From CAYSHJ01 sp964589725 (lineage in GTDB: Bacteria; Planctomycetota; Planctomycetia; Planctomycetales; Planctomycetaceae): a DNA stretch of 5,770 nt. A program made the position numbers and the translations under genes. This document shows, in pieces, positions 5,494 through 5,770 of this stretch. The DNA lies in the NCBI GenBank assembly GCA_964589725.1, contig CAZPUJ010000792.1:1-5770 (forward strand), in the 5' to 3' direction. The notes beneath the pieces were generated by a model, which did no database searches, was not told the origin of the DNA, and saw only the letters and a list, made by a program, of their open reading frames with translations. Position 1 is the first letter of the stretch; the number at the start of each line of letters is the position of its first letter.

Positions 5494-5582
5494 GGTCGCT
5501 TGTTTGAGGATTAGTTGCGCGTTTTTTCGCGCGGCGTGCCGCCTTCACGGCCCTTCTCGCAGGGTGTGTCGTCTATTCAGCC

Positions 5583-5770
5583 TTACGCGCTCGGTTCGCG
5601 TTCGACGTCGTCACGACGTTCCGGAGGACGTCGTTCACCCTCGCGAGGTCGATCACTTTCTGGGCGCCGCTCGCCTTCGCGTGGTCGGTAACCTTCGCGT
5701 GGTCGGTCACCTTCACGTGGTCGATCACCTTCACGTGGTCGATCACCTTCGCGTGGTCGATCACCTTCAC
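5583..5770 (-). CDS. C-terminal part of an EGDRPR-repeat protein, cut by window edge
   Basis: The minus-strand frame with codons starting at 5768 reads 61 codons to a TAA at 5585-5583. It gives four copies of EGDRPR, one EGYRPR, then EGERRP, ESDRPR, EGERRP, PERRDD and the end DVEREPSA. A second frame, starting at 5770 and ending at 5573, is also open and reads KVIDHA/KVIDHV repeats. I prefer the EGDRPR frame because, where the DNA repeats have diverged, it keeps the charged hexapeptide pattern while the other frame loses it. Against this, the alternative frame has G or C at nearly all third codon positions, so the choice is not certain. Such Arg/Glu/Asp/Gly/Pro-rich disordered tails occur on exported planctomycete proteins, often with EF-hands; the domain upstream is not in the window. 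Function unknown; a flexible, charged linker or tail is inferred. Confidence 0.62.
   Translation of the reverse strand, partial: EGDRPREGDRPREGDRPREGDRPREGYRPREGERRPESDRPREGERRPPERRDDVEREPSA
5625..5768 (-). repeat. 18-bp tandem repeat encoding hexapeptides
   Basis: Eight 18-bp units (GAAGGTGATCGACCACGT and variants) run in phase and continue past the window edge. The first five from the edge are nearly identical and the last three are diverged, which indicates recent expansion at the upstream side. The unit is a multiple of three, so copy-number change would keep the frame. Confidence 0.9.

Larger units (their letters stand above)
5361..5517. repeat. 157-bp near-palindromic structured element with nested hairpins (REPIN/MITE-like or structured RNA)
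   Basis: Positions 5361-5425 and 5453-5517 are 65-nt inverted arms that align without gaps; I count 48 of 65 identical. The outer 26 nt pair almost fully: on a plus-strand RNA there is one mismatch and three G-U pairs. The inner 15 nt (5411-5425 with 5453-5467) pair with one mismatch and one G-U. Between these, each arm folds on its own into a perfect hairpin (5385-5405 and 5473-5493). The result is a cloverleaf-like fold with a 27-nt apical loop at 5426-5452. Each arm ends inward at GTAG (CTAC at 5422-5425, GTAG at 5453-5456), the tetranucleotide that marks REP elements, although here it lies far from the small hairpin. There is no open reading frame inside and no obvious target-site duplication. 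Whether it acts as DNA (a transposable or recombination element) or as RNA is open. Confidence 0.8.

Noticed and set aside
5361..5517. Integron attC site
   Set aside because: The ends do not give the paired RYYYAAC and GTTRRRY core sites, and there is no cassette gene or integrase.
5361..5517. Retron msr/msd RNA (terminal inverted repeats plus inner hairpins)
   Set aside because: No reverse transcriptase is present in the window, and symmetry of the two arms including the hairpins fits a palindromic duplication better than an msr/msd layout.
5517..5532. GCGCG-TTTTTT-CGCGC hairpin as a terminator of the edge gene
   Set aside because: The T-run is in the loop on the plus strand and becomes A on the minus strand, so it does not terminate leftward transcription.
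5573..5770. Repeats at the right edge as a CRISPR array
   Set aside because: Units are 18 bp, directly adjacent without unique spacers, and coding in phase.

Overview
All genes I can support lie on the minus strand, so the window reads right to left. Moderately high GC, secreted Gly/His-rich and Arg/Glu/Asp/Gly-repeat proteins, a long GspK-like pseudopilin, weak or absent Shine-Dalgarno sites and GGGGCGA heptamer repeats together suggest a planctomycete (Pirellulaceae-like) chromosome. That is inference from general character; no marker gene is present.

Right to left: (1) 5583-5770 is the 3' end of a gene encoding tandem EGDRPR hexapeptides. (2) 5251-5582 is non-coding and holds the most unusual object in the window. 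This is a 157-bp near-palindrome (5361-5517) with two ungapped 65-nt arms, and each arm carries its own small hairpin. It is followed by a clear intrinsic terminator (5296-5326). (3) 3361-5250 is a GspK-like type II secretion minor pseudopilin of about twice the usual length, with no other secretion gene in view. (4) 3097-3360 is non-coding, with a nested stem-loop leader in front of (5) a 111-residue secreted Gly/Ser/Tyr-rich, His-tailed protein (2761-3096). (6) 2547-2760 is non-coding, with a probable terminator and presumably the promoter of the next operon.

(7) From 2546 to the left edge runs a probable heavy-metal efflux operon: a 12-cysteine exported protein (2073-2546), an RND periplasmic adaptor of the CusB/CzcB type (354-1937), and the start of a second adaptor (1-298, cut by the edge). 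The two adaptors share a Trp-Cys-x-x-His motif just after their membrane anchor. A CusA/CzcA-type pump would be expected beyond the left edge. The Cys-rich protein and the Cys/His motifs suggest a soft metal such as copper, silver or zinc, but the substrate cannot be fixed from sequence.

Three cross-cutting observations: a heptamer repeat family sits inside the coding region of the second adaptor and, inverted, across the stop codon of the first; all five identifiable start codons are immediately preceded by ATC; and the palindrome's arms differ by compensatory base changes that keep their internal hairpins intact.
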